Origin: Sipunculus nudus
Lineage: Eukaryota; Annelida; Sipuncula; Golfingiida; Sipunculidae
DNA: 64,000 nucleotides
Direction of reading: 5' to 3'
Assembly: GCA_026874595.1 (NCBI GenBank)
Contig: CM049310.1
Location: forward strand, 34,909,558 to 34,973,557
A program made the position numbers and the translations under genes. This document shows positions 15,101-24,266 of the stretch, in pieces (within the stretch, counting starts at the first letter, position 1; each line of letters starts with the position of its first letter). A model generated the notes under the pieces. That model ran no database searches and had not been told where the DNA came from. It worked only from the letters and a program-made list of their open reading frames with translations.

Positions 15101-15581
15101 TCCCCCAAATATGCAAGGGATGCAAACCTCTCCCCCGAACATGTCAGGGTTGCAAACTCCTTGGAACATGCAAGGGTTGCAAACTTCTCTCATGAATATG
15201 CAAGGATTGCAAGCTCCTCCCCAGAACATGAAAGGATTGCAGTCTCCTGTTCTATCTACAGCACAAGAAGACAATCAACCATGCACAACAGAACAATCCC
15301 TCTCTTGTGGTGCAGGGTTAATGTTGCCACAGACAGTTGAAGACCTTAAGTCTGTCTGTGGGTTATGTTTAGGTAGTGGTCTCACGACACATGGAGCTGG
15401 AAACTTGCCAAGTGAACCAAAAGCAGATCTGACAGTTCAGCAGACAGAACGTATGATGAACAGTGATATGCAGCCATTGACTGTCAATGACTTTCAGTGT
15501 AGATCCTCTAACAGAATTGACTCCCTGTTCTTAGAGGATGGTCATATTGTAGAAGGGAGCCAGGGAGGGCCAAGGTCTTGA
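42..15581 (+). CDS. Gene 1: C-terminal part of an NB-ARC/TPR (STAND, NLR-like) protein, 5'-truncated by the window
   Basis: By my splicing the visible CDS joins 42-139, 4159-4281, 8198-8326, 9431-9537, 10038-10116, 11480-11623 and 13606-15581, giving about 884 residues and a TGA stop. Every junction is GT-AG and the frame stays open throughout. The first six exons encode a tetratricopeptide repeat array (LGQAYNNLGLVY-type and KAIETAEKALKMRREL-type helices). The last exon adds one more TPR-like helical pair and then a long Ser/Thr/Asn-rich tail. The NB-ARC ATPase half is not in the window; I infer it from gene 2, whose matching exons have the same lengths and phases. In STAND proteins TPRs act as the sensing or autoinhibitory half that binds a ligand or partner. 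Function here is inferred from architecture only. Other TPR proteins (kinesin-light-chain-like) resemble this array, but the paralogue argues for STAND. Confidence 0.85.
1515..2683 (+). mobile_element. Decayed copy of the hairpin-ended element (family E)
   Basis: It starts with a GTCTGTCTGTC-rich stretch followed by GTTAACAGG, as in the family E copies at 4549 and 49033. It ends with AGTCAGCTGAGC near 2643, a decayed version of the terminal palindrome, and CACTTG. The 5' hairpin is lost. Internal segments with 'ggaggtccatg' and 'cctgaaataaggtca' motifs match the 49033-50104 copy better than the 338-bp satellite copies. Confidence 0.6.
3279..3310. repeat. Exact tandem duplication of a 16-mer
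   Basis: CGCGCATGACAATATT occurs twice without a gap. CpG-containing, in an otherwise AT-rich intron. No function evident. Confidence 0.8.
4159..4281 (+). CDS. Gene 1 exon, TPR
   Basis: The acceptor TTTTCCAG ends at 4158 and the donor GTGAGT starts at 4282. It reads NHAQAERHHLNAIDMR, then GQAYNNLGLVYANQ: helix B of one TPR and helix A of the next. It is 123 nt, phase 1 in and out, matching gene 2 exon 52806-52928 in length and sequence. Confidence 0.9.
4600..6598 (+). repeat. ~338-bp tandem satellite array inside E1
   Basis: Each unit contains, in order: 'gcacaaatcgtaac..ctggacctagaatctt', 'ggaaaccagaaattagg', 'ccccaaagtacccc', 'atttcatacaaaaacttcaat', 'catacatattgatcatgagatg', then the palindromic core CTGGTGGCGCCACCTG and 'ctctatttttgagacc'. 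Units are about 80-90% alike by eye. Small frames arising on either strand are products of the repeat, not genes. Confidence 0.85.
6599..7766 (+). mobile_element. Non-autonomous Helitron inside E1
   Basis: It starts with TC right after A (6598) and ends with CTAG (7763-7766) right before T. Removing it rejoins the satellite unit cleanly: 'cctgtatttttgta' before and 'ttttaaaagtttacac..ctctatttttgag' after, with no target duplication. This is the Helitron signature. The start carries a hairpin (TCCGTCAAAAC / GTTTTGCGGA). GGTGGCGCCACC occurs inside at 6911, 7191 and 7340. No Rep/helicase frame. Confidence 0.75.
8198..8326 (+). CDS. Gene 1 exon, TPR
   Basis: The acceptor CTTACAG ends at 8197 and the donor GTAGGT starts at 8327. 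It reads GDWDRAFPTFLKGLEMKEKF, then VCASLYNVANGYFYK. It is 129 nt, phase 1 in and out, the same as gene 2 exon 54403-54531 (DWDKAFPTLLKGLELKEKY). Confidence 0.9.
8351..8640 (+). repeat. MITE-like repeat beginning with a GTCCCCC/GGGGGAC hairpin
   Basis: GTCCCCC at 8351-8357 pairs with GGGGGAC at 8371-8377; a GTCTGTCTATCTGTCTGTCC stretch follows. The same kind of hairpin plus GTCTGTC-rich start is seen at other elements in the window. The right end is not recognised, so the extent is approximate. Confidence 0.4.
8641..9430. other. Gene 1 intron remainder, nothing recognised
   Basis: AT-rich intron sequence up to the acceptor at 9430. No frame, repeat or RNA signal that I can support. Confidence 0.4.
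9431..9537 (+). CDS. Gene 1 exon, TPR
   Basis: The acceptor ATTTCAG ends at 9430 and the donor GTAAAT starts at 9538. It reads DIRKAIETAEKALKMRREL, then GWSHPLTSALLKNMGK. It is 107 nt, entering in phase 1 and leaving in phase 0. Gene 2 exon 55124-55230 matches it almost residue for residue. Confidence 0.9.
9538..11479. other. Gene 1 introns around exon 10038-10116
   Basis: Apart from the 79-nt exon I see no features in these two introns. The frame at 11017-11286 has no coding signature and no splice context. Confidence 0.4.
10038..10116 (+). CDS. Gene 1 exon, TPR
   Basis: The acceptor CTTTAG ends at 10037 and the donor GTAAGA starts at 10117. It reads FHLKLGNLKNAKKYSRDALE, then MRKEKE. It is 79 nt, phase 0 to 1, paired with gene 2 exon 55576-55654 (YHLKLGNMEKAKEYSKEALE). 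Confidence 0.9.
11480..11623 (+). CDS. Gene 1 exon, TPR
   Basis: The acceptor ATGTAG ends at 11479 and the donor GTAAGC starts at 11624. It reads VSIGVAGSMKYYADVL, then EYKEAEELYFSALEMDDKVL. It is 144 nt, phase 1 in and out, paired with gene 2 exon 55975-56118. Confidence 0.9.
11795..11980 (+). mobile_element. Degenerate hAT-like repeat with GGATCC-type inverted ends
   Basis: It begins CAGGGGCTGATCCAGGGA and ends with TCTTAGATCTGCCCACCG, whose reverse complement starts similarly (GGGCAGATCTAAGA). The same family is seen at 33335-33543 and 35930-36125. No intact target duplication seen. Confidence 0.45.
12290..12610 (+). repeat. ~177-bp direct duplication in gene 1 intron
   Basis: 'gtgacagtgaccgtttgtga' near 12374 recurs as 'gtgacaatgatcgtttgtga' near 12551, with flanking 'ggtaagca.tcatac.ttcagct' in both. 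The open frame over it (12096-12440) is repeat-derived and reads into intron. Confidence 0.6.
12640..13505 (+). repeat. ~285-bp tandem repeat rich in AGGTCA half-sites
   Basis: Copies of 'gaccttgacctttgacctcatgacccca' type sequence sit near 12820, 13060 and 13349, with 'ttgaaatccatatgtgaa..aaactggagtt' between them. It ends in a GACGAACAAACAGACAGAC stretch (reverse complement GTCTGTCTGTTTGTTCGTC), the usual edge of such elements here. A reversed copy lies at 52066-52400. It contains perfect TGACCTTTGACCT at 12964-12976 and 13356-13368. Confidence 0.7.
13606..15581 (+). CDS. Gene 1 terminal exon: last TPR plus long Ser/Thr/Asn-rich tail with NMQGLQ repeats
   Basis: The acceptor TTTGCAG ends at 13605 and the frame is open for about 658 codons to TGA at 15579-15581. 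The first ~65 residues (GRADTYKALVVLYQKCG, EEYSILARQEFMRLRCC, CKRNLCEIEDL) match the gene 2 last exon. After that the two genes part: gene 1 runs on for about 590 residues rich in Ser, Thr, Asn and Gln, with no domain I recognise, and is probably disordered. Bases 15108-15248 encode five tandem copies of an 8-10 residue unit, NM(Q/S/K)G(L/M)Q followed by T/A/S and Pro-rich spacers. Further on is a small Cys pair (VCGLCLG). An uninterrupted ~2-kb reading frame surrounded by decayed DNA argues that the tail is under coding selection. Its function is unknown; it could be a recruitment or effector tail. Confidence 0.88.
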
Positions 15582-16601
15582 AAAGAATATTTTACTCTCT
15601 GATCTTAATATTTATCCCAGTCTTGAAGAGGATTTATATTTCTATGTTCATAATGTTTATTGATTATCAAACTAGCACAAGAAAAGAGAGATATTTGAGA
15701 TATGCATTAAGAGCCATAAATTGTAAATTATTAGAGTTGGTGAAGGTTAATATAAAATGCTTATATGAAAGTGCAGAATTGAAATGTTAATTTTTGCTGT
15801 TCATGTTTATTAAAAAGTTTCTGATGAAGTTTTCTCCAAAAACATAAATTACTCAGGTTTGACAATTTAATTGATACCTTAGCTATCTGTGCCCAGATAT
15901 AACAAATCCATCTAAGGTAATAAGGACATAAGAACAGTATTAATATTATGTATTCCCACCAGCCTTTTTTCAGAAAAGATATCCAGTTGTGAAAACCAAG
16001 TTGGTGGCCAAATGACCCAAACATTATTATTTGTTCATAATATCAGAATGAATTTGTCTTTAATTATATTCAAACATGTCTTACATGTACATTCCTACTA
16101 AATGGACCATTTGGTCATCAGATAGTTAGGGCAATTTTGGTTTTACAACAATTTATATCTAACTTTATCAAACAATTCATTACTGCGGTCACACTAGCAC
16201 TCATTGGTCCTTTCTACTGCACGTTTATAGGTACAATATCTCTATATATTTACTTACCTACAGGAATCTGTGGGGCACAGTTGTACTGGGACTGGCTTTC
16301 AGGGCTATCAGGAAAATTTTATAATACATTATAAGCATGGTCTCATCAGTTGAATACAGATAGGAGAAGTCTGTATATTGAGATATAACTTAATTTAAGT
16401 TGAAGAATAGTAAAAACATAATATCAACAGGAGAATAGTGATAAAATTGTATTTTTTTGGTGACTTGAGAGTCTATTAAATTTATTTAAATAATTTTGAC
16501 TCACAGAAAGTTAGCCATACATAAACATTAACAGAAGTGTAACATTGCCTGGATTTATCAAAAAAGGTTAAATGACTTAATTTGCCCCTAAATATTGAAA
16601 A
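15582..16601 (+). other. 3' flank / probable 3' UTR of gene 1
   Basis: AT-rich sequence after the stop codon. I see no unequivocal poly(A) signal close by (AATAAA occurs only much later, for example near 18853), so the transcript end is not fixed. Short frames here have no coding signature. Confidence 0.4.
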
Positions 16602-17000
16602 CATTGGGCCGATCCCGGATTCGAACCCATGTTGGTGGCGCACAAGTCCGGCGTACCAACCGCTTCGCTAGCAAGCCAAGCTTCACAGTTTGGTCTGACA
16701 GTTCGGTCCGCTTTTATGTCACCTCATAACTCATCCCCTCTTAAGAGCGTTCTGCTATCAGAACAAGACTATTTATCCCAGGAGTCACACTTTGGTGAGC
16801 TTATTCCCTGGGCCACAAAGTTTAGCGTCATCCCGGAAGAGCCCCCATTTTGTTACGAAGAGGGGAAAACATTGGACTGATCCCGGATTTGAACCCATGT
16901 TGGTGGCCCACAAGTCTGGCATACCAACCGCTTCACTAGCAAAGCAAGCTTCACAGTTTGGTCTGCTTTTATGTCACCCCGAAACAATATTGAGGTAGAT
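16602..17000 (-). repeat. Two tandem copies of a tRNA-derived (SINE-like) repeat
   Basis: On the minus strand copy 1 has a box A (TAGCGAAGCGG, 16660-16670) and a perfect box B (GGTTCGAATCC, 16617-16627), 32 nt apart, as in tRNA-type RNA polymerase III promoters. Copy 2 repeats this about 268 bp on with one change in each box (16928-16938 and 16885-16895). I cannot fold a good anticodon stem, so I call a SINE or tRNA pseudogene, not a working tRNA. Confidence 0.6.
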
Positions 17001-17890
17001 TCCAATTAACTTAGTCGCTATGTTTGCTGTGTGATACAGGTGAATTTTCATAAAAGCTTGATTCTTATGTTGTACGAGTTTGTTAATTATGTATTCATTG
17101 TGTATATTAATTCTTGCCATCTGGAGTAGTTGATAATTGTATCATTTTGGTCTGGCCCATCAATAATCACATTGATTCTTGTCAGAGCCATTAATGATCA
17201 TTTTGGTCAACTTTTATAGATCAGTATGTCAGGCCAACCCCTTAAATCTCTCCTCACCATGAAGAGTTTGTAAAGCTGTGATATGTATTCTATTCTTTAG
17301 CTCATTTTGCAATTGGATTGTCTCACACTATATCTGTCCATCCTATATCATAAACATAACATCATTTACTCAATAACATAATTGAAGAAAAAGGTGCTTC
17401 AGGATGCAGACTGGTATGAAGTCCTTTTGGATCTGACTTGCATTTAAAAAATCTCAGGGCAGACTGATTGTTTTGTTTTGTTCATGCCAGTGAATACATC
17501 AGAATTATGGAGAAAGATTTTGCCATAAATAAGCCAAAAGTAACTTTATGGTTGTATGAAAAATGAGCATTCCTATAATCCAGTTGTGATGTCTTAATTT
17601 ATGCATAGTATATATTTAAATGTTATAAACCAACTTATTTGGTACTGTTTTCTATATGCTGGAGTTCAGCACAACAGCCAGAGATTATAATAGACATTGT
17701 TTGATATCTTGAGATTTATTGTTTATCAAATATTAGGGAGGAAAAGGATTCAGGAGTCTTTTGCACTTGCATCAAGTTGGTAACTTGCGTCTCTGGTTAT
17801 TAAAAAAGTACCATCAAATGAGAATCCTCAATCATTCATGTGTGGTCTGCATAAGTAAGGTTCCATAATGCCTATAATTAAATAATTGTA
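17001..17890. other. Intergenic, nothing recognised
   Basis: AT-rich sequence with no open frame, tandem structure or RNA signature that I can support. Confidence 0.4.
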
Positions 17891-18795
17891 TCGCCAGAGT
17901 CTGGAGATACTATGGTTTAGGCATGGTTGCACCGTCTCCGCCGCAGCAGAGATTTCGTTTGGACTCAATAACTCAAAAAAATTTTCCTGGTCCTTTACCA
18001 AACTTGACACGTGCATAGATATGGGTGAGAGGACAAAGCCTATATAAAATGGGGTCATGACCTTTACTAGGAGAGTGACCTTGACCTTGAAAATCCATTT
18101 TTGGGGAAAAATCACACAAATTCTTAAATGTCTCAAGAAATCTTGCATGGATTAATAAAAAAATCAACTTGACCGAAGATCTTAGATAGTGTTGTCATTT
18201 ACAGGAAACTGGTGGTGCCACTTGTTTTCGTTTTCTTGTTTTCGTGCCATTAAATACCCGCATCATTAACAGTAATTTGCACTTTATAAGTAAAAAACTA
18301 ATGCACACATTTCTTTCATATTATGCATATACATAGACATGGGTTATGGGATGATGTATATTTAAATTGGGAGCATGACCTTTACCAGGAGTGTGACCTT
18401 GACCTTGGCGCCATTTGCAATTGTTTTGCCGTGAAGTCAACCTGTATATTTGTTTTAGATGAAAATTGCTCATATCTGAGGAGCCTTCAGTGTGTTGGTC
18501 TCCAATTTTGCATGTACATCCATCTTAGAGAGTTTTCTTGTCAACCAGACAGGTGGCGCCACCTACCTTACCATTTTTATAGTATAAATTCATCCCCTTT
18601 TCATAAGAGTGGTTCTCTATATTGGCCCCAATATTTGGTGAAAAATATTGTTTCTCAAGTTGATAGATGTAAGAAACAATAGTCGCTTGCCAAATGTCAG
18701 TATATGCTGCTGAAGTTGGGGGGGGGGGGATATTCTTAAAAGGGGGGAGGGGTGGGGATTAATTGTCTGGCGATTCTATAGCACCAAATATCTAG
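17891..18795 (+). mobile_element. Non-autonomous Helitron, copy H1 (905 bp)
   Basis: It starts TCGCCAGAGTCTGG after A and ends AAATATCTAG before T. It is homologous over its length to the ends of the copy at 20608-25187, including 'aactcaaaaaaattttcctgg..ctttaccaaacttg', 'gaccttgaccttga' and 'attaattgtctgg'. The hairpin before the CTAG is partly deleted relative to that copy. It contains GGTGGCGCCACC at 18552-18563 and a poly-G run at about 18719-18729. No coding capacity. Confidence 0.7.
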
Positions 18796-19319
18796 TTACA
18801 GGTAAGTTACTGCAAATGTAACGTACAAGGAGTGTCTATATTGAATGATAATGAATAAATAATTTTTTAACAAATAAAAAAATCTGTTCATATTTAGCCC
18901 AATCCATTGTGCAGCTACTTTCTCCAAAGAAGATATGAGATATATTAAAGATAATTATAACATTTAAAAGTAAATCAAATCAGTAATATTATATAACCCT
19001 GCTAGATGTATTGTCAGTCCAGCTCTACAAAATAGCCATGTAGAATTTTACAGATGTCTCAAAGGTTTACATTCAAGTGAATATGTTTGTTATAAAACAG
19101 ATCTGTGACCATATTAAAATAATATATATATATTTTGTCTCAATACCACAGTTCTGTAAGATTTTTTTACAAATCAGATTTTTTGTCGCAGTGGTGTAAG
19201 TATGTCACTGTGAGTGGATGCCATTCATCATTGATTATGGTTATGTGAATGCAGTGGTTCTGTGAATTCAATCAAATAAACGTGATTTGTCAATGCTGAT
19301 TTTCATTTATTAGCGAACC

Positions 19320-20280
19320 TGTGAGTTTATGCGATGGTGTGGCGTTGTGCATTGTGTGTCGTGCAACATCTGTACGTTAACCCATACTTTCTCAAAAATG
19401 GGAGGAGCTAGCATCACCAAACTGAATGCAAAAAATCAGTCATCTACAAAAACTATCAGATTTTTTTGGCTATCAGCATTTACTTAGATTTTATAGGGAA
19501 AAAGCTTAAAAACCTTTTAAAATCTTCTTCTCTGTAACCAGCCAGCCAAATTGTCCAATATTTCACAGAAATAATCCAAGAAACAATCTTTCTCAAGTCT
19601 GTTCGAATGGTTCCAGTTTGGTGAATTTTCCCGAGTTACAGAAAATTGAACTTAGTCATCTGTCCAAAAAGCAAATTAAACTTTCAATCGCAGAAATGGA
19701 GCTATCATCACCAAATTTTATGCCAATGTTGGTCCCATGAGTCATATCTGAAATTGAGGTATTGGTGGCGCCACCTGCATCGGCCCTTTTTGTACGAGGG
19801 TCATCAGTGCCTGTATCATACTGAGGGCTACAAAAAACTGCTTCTCTGAAACCATATGGCCGAATTGTTTAATATCACACAGAAATGATCCTATATAGGC
19901 TAGTGTTTTCTGAAATTTTTCAAATGGTCTCTGTTCAGTGAATTTTGGCTGAGTTATGGGAAGCTGAATTTAATCATATGCCATGACAGCCCATTTTAGC
20001 TCAGTGGCTACAAAGATCTTCTTCTCAAAAAACACTGGGCTAAATTCTTAAATTTCACACATTAATTATCCTCAGATGTTGATAATTCAAGTTTGTTCAA
20101 ATGGTTTTGGTTCAGTGCTTTAGGGCTGAGTTACAGGAAGCTGACCTTAGACAATTTGCTGTATCTTCCTATAAACCTGCAATACGTTTTTTGACTGACA
20201 CCACTGTAGCCATTTTGTTTAATATTTTATAAGAGTAATCCCCACAATAACTCTTATAATAATTGTCTTTAATGGTTCCA
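19320..20280 (+). repeat. Tandem repeat (~180 bp units), left half of a split block
   Basis: Units share 'cttcttctctgaaacca..ccaaattg', 'tttcacagaaataatcc', 'tcaaatggttccagttcagtg' and 'ggctgagttacaggaagctga'. The last unit breaks off at 'aatggttcca' (~20280) and the matching remainder 'ttttggctgaattattgaga' resumes at about 28024, so LINE-A was inserted into it. Confidence 0.65.
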
Positions 20281-20607
20281 CATGGATTTATTCCTAAACT
20301 ATGAAATGCATATTATATCGTTAAATGAGACATGGTTAAATAGCTCAGTTATTGATAATAATATAAACATTCCAGGGTATGCACTTTTTCGTCATGATCG
20401 CAATAGACATGGAGGAGGAGTAGCGCTCTATGTTTGTAACTCTTTATTTCCCGTCCTCTTGGACTACGTTGCAGAAAATATAGAAGCTATTTTTGCCAAG
20501 GTTAAATTTTACAATAGAAACGTCACTACTTCATCTGTTTATCGTTCACCTTCAGCTTCTTCAAACCTTTTTGACAACCTGATATCCTGTATAAATATTT
20601 CATTGTA
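20281..20607 (+). mobile_element. LINE-A, 5' part: endonuclease (EEP) fragment
   Basis: The frame gives IISLNETWLN, FRHDRNRHGGGVALYV and SVYRSPSASS, the conserved blocks of the apurinic-like endonuclease of Jockey-superfamily LINEs. It is cut at 20607|20608 by the Helitron and resumes at 25188 with 'PLLIFGDFNLN', the next endonuclease block. Confidence 0.8.
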
Positions 20608-21164
20608 TCCCCAGACAAAGTCGGGGGATAATATGTTTTCATACCGGTCCTGCCGCCGCCGCATATAAATCTTGTTGGCGCGATAACTCAAAAAATATTT
20701 CACGGATCTTTACCAAACTTGGTATATGTATAGATATTGGTGAGAGGACGACGCCTATTTAAAATGAGGTCATGACCTTGAATAGGAGAGTGTCCTTGAC
20801 CTTGAATAGGTCAAATTTTGGGGAAAATCACACAAATTCTTAAATATCTAAAGAAATCTTGCATGGATTGATCCCAAAATCAAGTTGATGGAAGATTATG
20901 GATAGGGTTGTCATGTTCCAGAAACTGGTGGCGCCACCTGTTATTCTTTACTTGTTTTTAATACCCCCAAAATTGCTACTTGACAGTACTGTGAGCATTA
21001 TAAGTCAAAAACTAATGGACAGATTTCTTTTTTATTACGCATATACATAGATATGGGATGAATATTGCGGCGACGTCGACTTTGCAATTTGAATTATTTA
21101 TATTTTTATATTTTATATATGTCGGGCATTATACAAGACGAAGCACACCAATTCAGCTTAAAAG

Positions 21165-21875
21165 ATGGATCTTTCAAAGTATGTACGTTTAGTCTGTATG
21201 ATTATCGCCTTTCTTGTGTTAACTGGAACTGGAATGCCGCTTTTGGGCGATAATGGAGTACATATTCGTTATTCAGCTAGTGACCTTCATCAACTTCACA
21301 ACAAACTCTCACGTTCTAACAATAAGTTTGATATAAGTATACTTCCGGAAGAATGCAAAAAGATTAGAAGAAGACCACGTGGCAGGAGAGGTGGAGTAAG
21401 AGTCAGGTTAAGGAGAAGATGCAGTACTAAACCGTTTGTGCCCACAATAACATTTGGTAACGTCCGTTCACTCAGCTCAAAGATTGACGAACTCCGTGCA
21501 AACTGCCGATTTCTTTATCAATATCGAGAGGCTTGTTGCATTGCATTAACGGAATCATGGCTGAACCAAAATATATCTGACACATTCTTGAACATTCCTT
21601 ATTTTACCTTATTAAGACAAGACAGAACCCAGGACTCTAATAAATCAAGAGGCGGTGGTGTAGCTCTTTATATTAATAACAGATGGTGTCAGAATATAAC
21701 CGTGAAGTCTAGTATATGTTCAACAGACCTTGAAGCCCTATCAGTGAGCCTACGTCCTTCATACCTACCTAGAGAGTTTACCAATATATCTCTCACAGTT
21801 GTTTACATTCCTCCCAGTGCTGATAAAGACATTGCATCAAAGATCCGAAGATACATGATATTGTTGCCCAATTAG
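21165..21875 (+). pseudogene. LINE-B endonuclease region (5' part of the broken ORF)
   Basis: The frame has a hydrophobic N-terminus (VRLVCMIIAFLVLTGTGM), a very basic stretch (RRRPRGRRGG), then endonuclease blocks FGNVRSLSSKIDEL, ALTESWLN, LLRQDRT, RGGGVALYI and VVYIPPSADKD. It reaches a stop at 21875 because of a frameshift near 21850; the next block (HIVLGDLDQALPNY) lies in another frame. In life this protein nicks the target DNA for target-primed reverse transcription. Confidence 0.8.
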
Positions 21876-21949
21876 AAGAAAAGAAACCACAAGCTCTGCA
21901 TATTGTACTCGGAGATCTTGATCAAGCACTACCAAACTACACACAATAC

Positions 21950-24064
21950 GTGAACTGTAACACAAGAGGTCACCAGAAACTGGACTTATTTTACTGTAAT
22001 ATTAAATCTGCTTATAAATGTGTTCAAGGTCCTCCACTAAAAAATAGTGACCATAATATGATCTATATGCAACCTACTTACAAACGTAAACTTCAAATGC
22101 TGAAACCACGTGAAATTAATATTAAAGTGAACTCAAAGGAAGCCTATGAGACCCTACAAACATGTTTTGATCTAACAGACTGGCAAATGTTCATTGACAC
22201 TTCATATGATTTAGATGAACTTACTGAAACTGTGTCTAGTTATATATCATTTTGTGAAGACATGCTGGTACCAACTAAAACCATTAAGATTTACCCTAAT
22301 AACAAACCTTGGATCAATAGTGATCTGAGGAAACTTATTGTATGTAAGCACCAAGCCTTCACAAGCAATTCAGATAACAGATATGACTTAAAAAAAGAAA
22401 CTGATTCTGCCATTGAGAAAGCCAAACAACATTATAAAAAGAAAGTAGAAAAACTGTTCCATAGCAAGCAATCAAAAGATGCTTGGAAGGGTCTTCAGGA
22501 ATTAACTGGTATATCTAAAAGCAAGAAAGAATGCTCACTGCTTGCTGAAAATGGCTATGCTGACAAATTAAATACATTCTATGCACGTTTTGATGAAAGT
22601 GACTTCTCAAAAGAAAAAGATGACATTCGGAGCAGTCTGAGAGCAAATTTAGAATCATGTGATGATGGCATCCTTACTGATGTAACTGATGTAAACAAAG
22701 TGTTAAGTAAGATTAATGTAAAGAAAGCCTGTGGACCCGACAAAATCAGTGGCAGATTAATTAAAACCTGTAGAAATAGTTTGTCCTTCATCATACATCA
22801 CATTTTTCAATTGTCTCTCTCCTTATGTAAACTACCAAAATTATGGAAGACCGCAGAAATAATTCCAGTCGCCAAAAATAACTCTCCTAAAATGATGAAT
22901 GATCTTAGGCCTGTTGCACTATCATCTATTCTCGCAAAATCTTTGGAGCGAATAGTTCTCAATAAATTACTTCCAATTGTTAAACCAATGCTAGATCAAC
23001 ATCAGTTTGCATATTCATCCAACAGATGCACAAGCGACGCAATTGCCACATTAACTCATTATATTTATCAACACTTAGACAGGGACCCCAGAAATTATGC
23101 CAGATCACTTTTCATTGATTATTCTTCAGCCTTCAATACAATACAGCCACACATTATGATCAATCAGCTCTGTAGATATAACATTCCTTCTTCCTACTGT
23201 CTATGGATTCTAGATTTTCTCTCGGATAGAAGACAACATGTTAGAACAAGCAAAGAAACTTCTTCAGATATAATCATAAATACTGGTGCTCCACAAGGCT
23301 GTGTTCTGTCAGCAGTCCTTTTTATTCTATATACAAATAATTTGTCTGTGAGCCTTTCAGATTGTAAAATTATCAAATATGCAGACGACACTGTCATTCT
23401 AGGCCTGATACACAAGAATGATGAATCGCTCTACAGGAAAACCATTCAATATGTGACTGGTTGGTGTGAGGAACACTACCTTCAGTTAAATGTAAAGAAG
23501 ACTAAAGAAGTAGTCTTTGATTTTAGGAGATCAAAATCTGTAATTCCCCCAGTTGCTATCAAAAATGAAGATGTTGATATTGTAGAAAATTATAAATACT
23601 TAGGATGTATTATTGACAGAAATCTGAATTGGAAAGAACATGTGTTGAATCAATCCAAGAAAGCAAACAAAAGATTATATTACCTTTATTATCTAAGAAA
23701 GCTTAATATTGACAAAACCATAATTATCATGTTTTATAATTCAGTAATTTCCAGTGTCCTTACTTATTCACTGGAGTGCTGGTTTACAAATATATCTGAT
23801 AAGTTAAAGAAACAGTTGAATAATACCAGGAAGAGAAGTAGTAGAATAACTGGTACTTCTCTTGCCACACACCAGGAAATCTGTGAAACCAAAACAATGG
23901 CCTTCATATCTAAGGTCATGAATGACAAAACACATCCCCTATATTCAGAGTTCCGTTTTTTACCATCAGGTAAACGCCTAGATACAATTTTCTGCAGAAC
24001 AACTCGTTTTAAAAAATCTCTCGTACCACACAGTATTAAACTTTTTAACTCACAATCCTCTTAG
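21950..24064 (+). pseudogene. LINE-B reverse transcriptase region
   Basis: The open frame actually continues upstream to about 21853 and has no start of its own. It shows the C-terminal end of the endonuclease (SDHNMIYMQP), a linker, RT blocks (KKACGPDKISG, LRPVALSSILAKSLER, ARSLFIDYSSAFNTI, GAPQGCVLSAVLF) and the catalytic KYADDTVIL (about 23378). The thumb and C-terminal region follow (LNVKKTKEVVFDFRR, YKYLGCIID, YYLYYLRKLN). No internal stop, so it is fairly young or only lightly decayed. Confidence 0.9.
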
Positions 24065-24266
24065 AAATTTAATGTTTTGAATTATGTGTTTAACCTGCAG
24101 AATTATCTGTTTTATCATTTTACATGCTTAATTTTACATGCATAGTCAATATGTTATGTGTGATTTTTATGTATTTTTATGTATTATTTTTATGTATTTA
24201 TCTATCTATTTAGAAGGCTAATAAATGTTATCTTATCTTATCTTATCTTATCTTATCTTATCTTAT

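Larger units (their letters stand above)
21066..24266 (+). mobile_element. LINE-B: L2/CR1-like non-LTR retrotransposon with simple-repeat tail
   Basis: Coding sequence starts about 21165 and ends at 24064; after it come AATAAA at 24220-24225 and a (TTATC)n tail at 24228-24266, typical of CR1/L2-group LINEs. A single disruption near 21850 shifts frame between the endonuclease and reverse transcriptase parts. The 5' end is approximate; a target duplication is not evident. It lies entirely within Helitron H2 and is therefore younger than that insertion. Confidence 0.85.

Noticed and set aside
14933-15274. Minus-strand frame of 113 residues with repeated Cys/Phe units
   Set aside because: Antisense of the NMQGLQ repeat exon of gene 1; its regularity comes from the sense-strand repeat.
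16602-16690. Functional tRNA gene on the minus strand
   Set aside because: A and B boxes are present but the anticodon stem and acceptor stem do not pair convincingly, and the sequence is part of a ~268-bp tandem unit.
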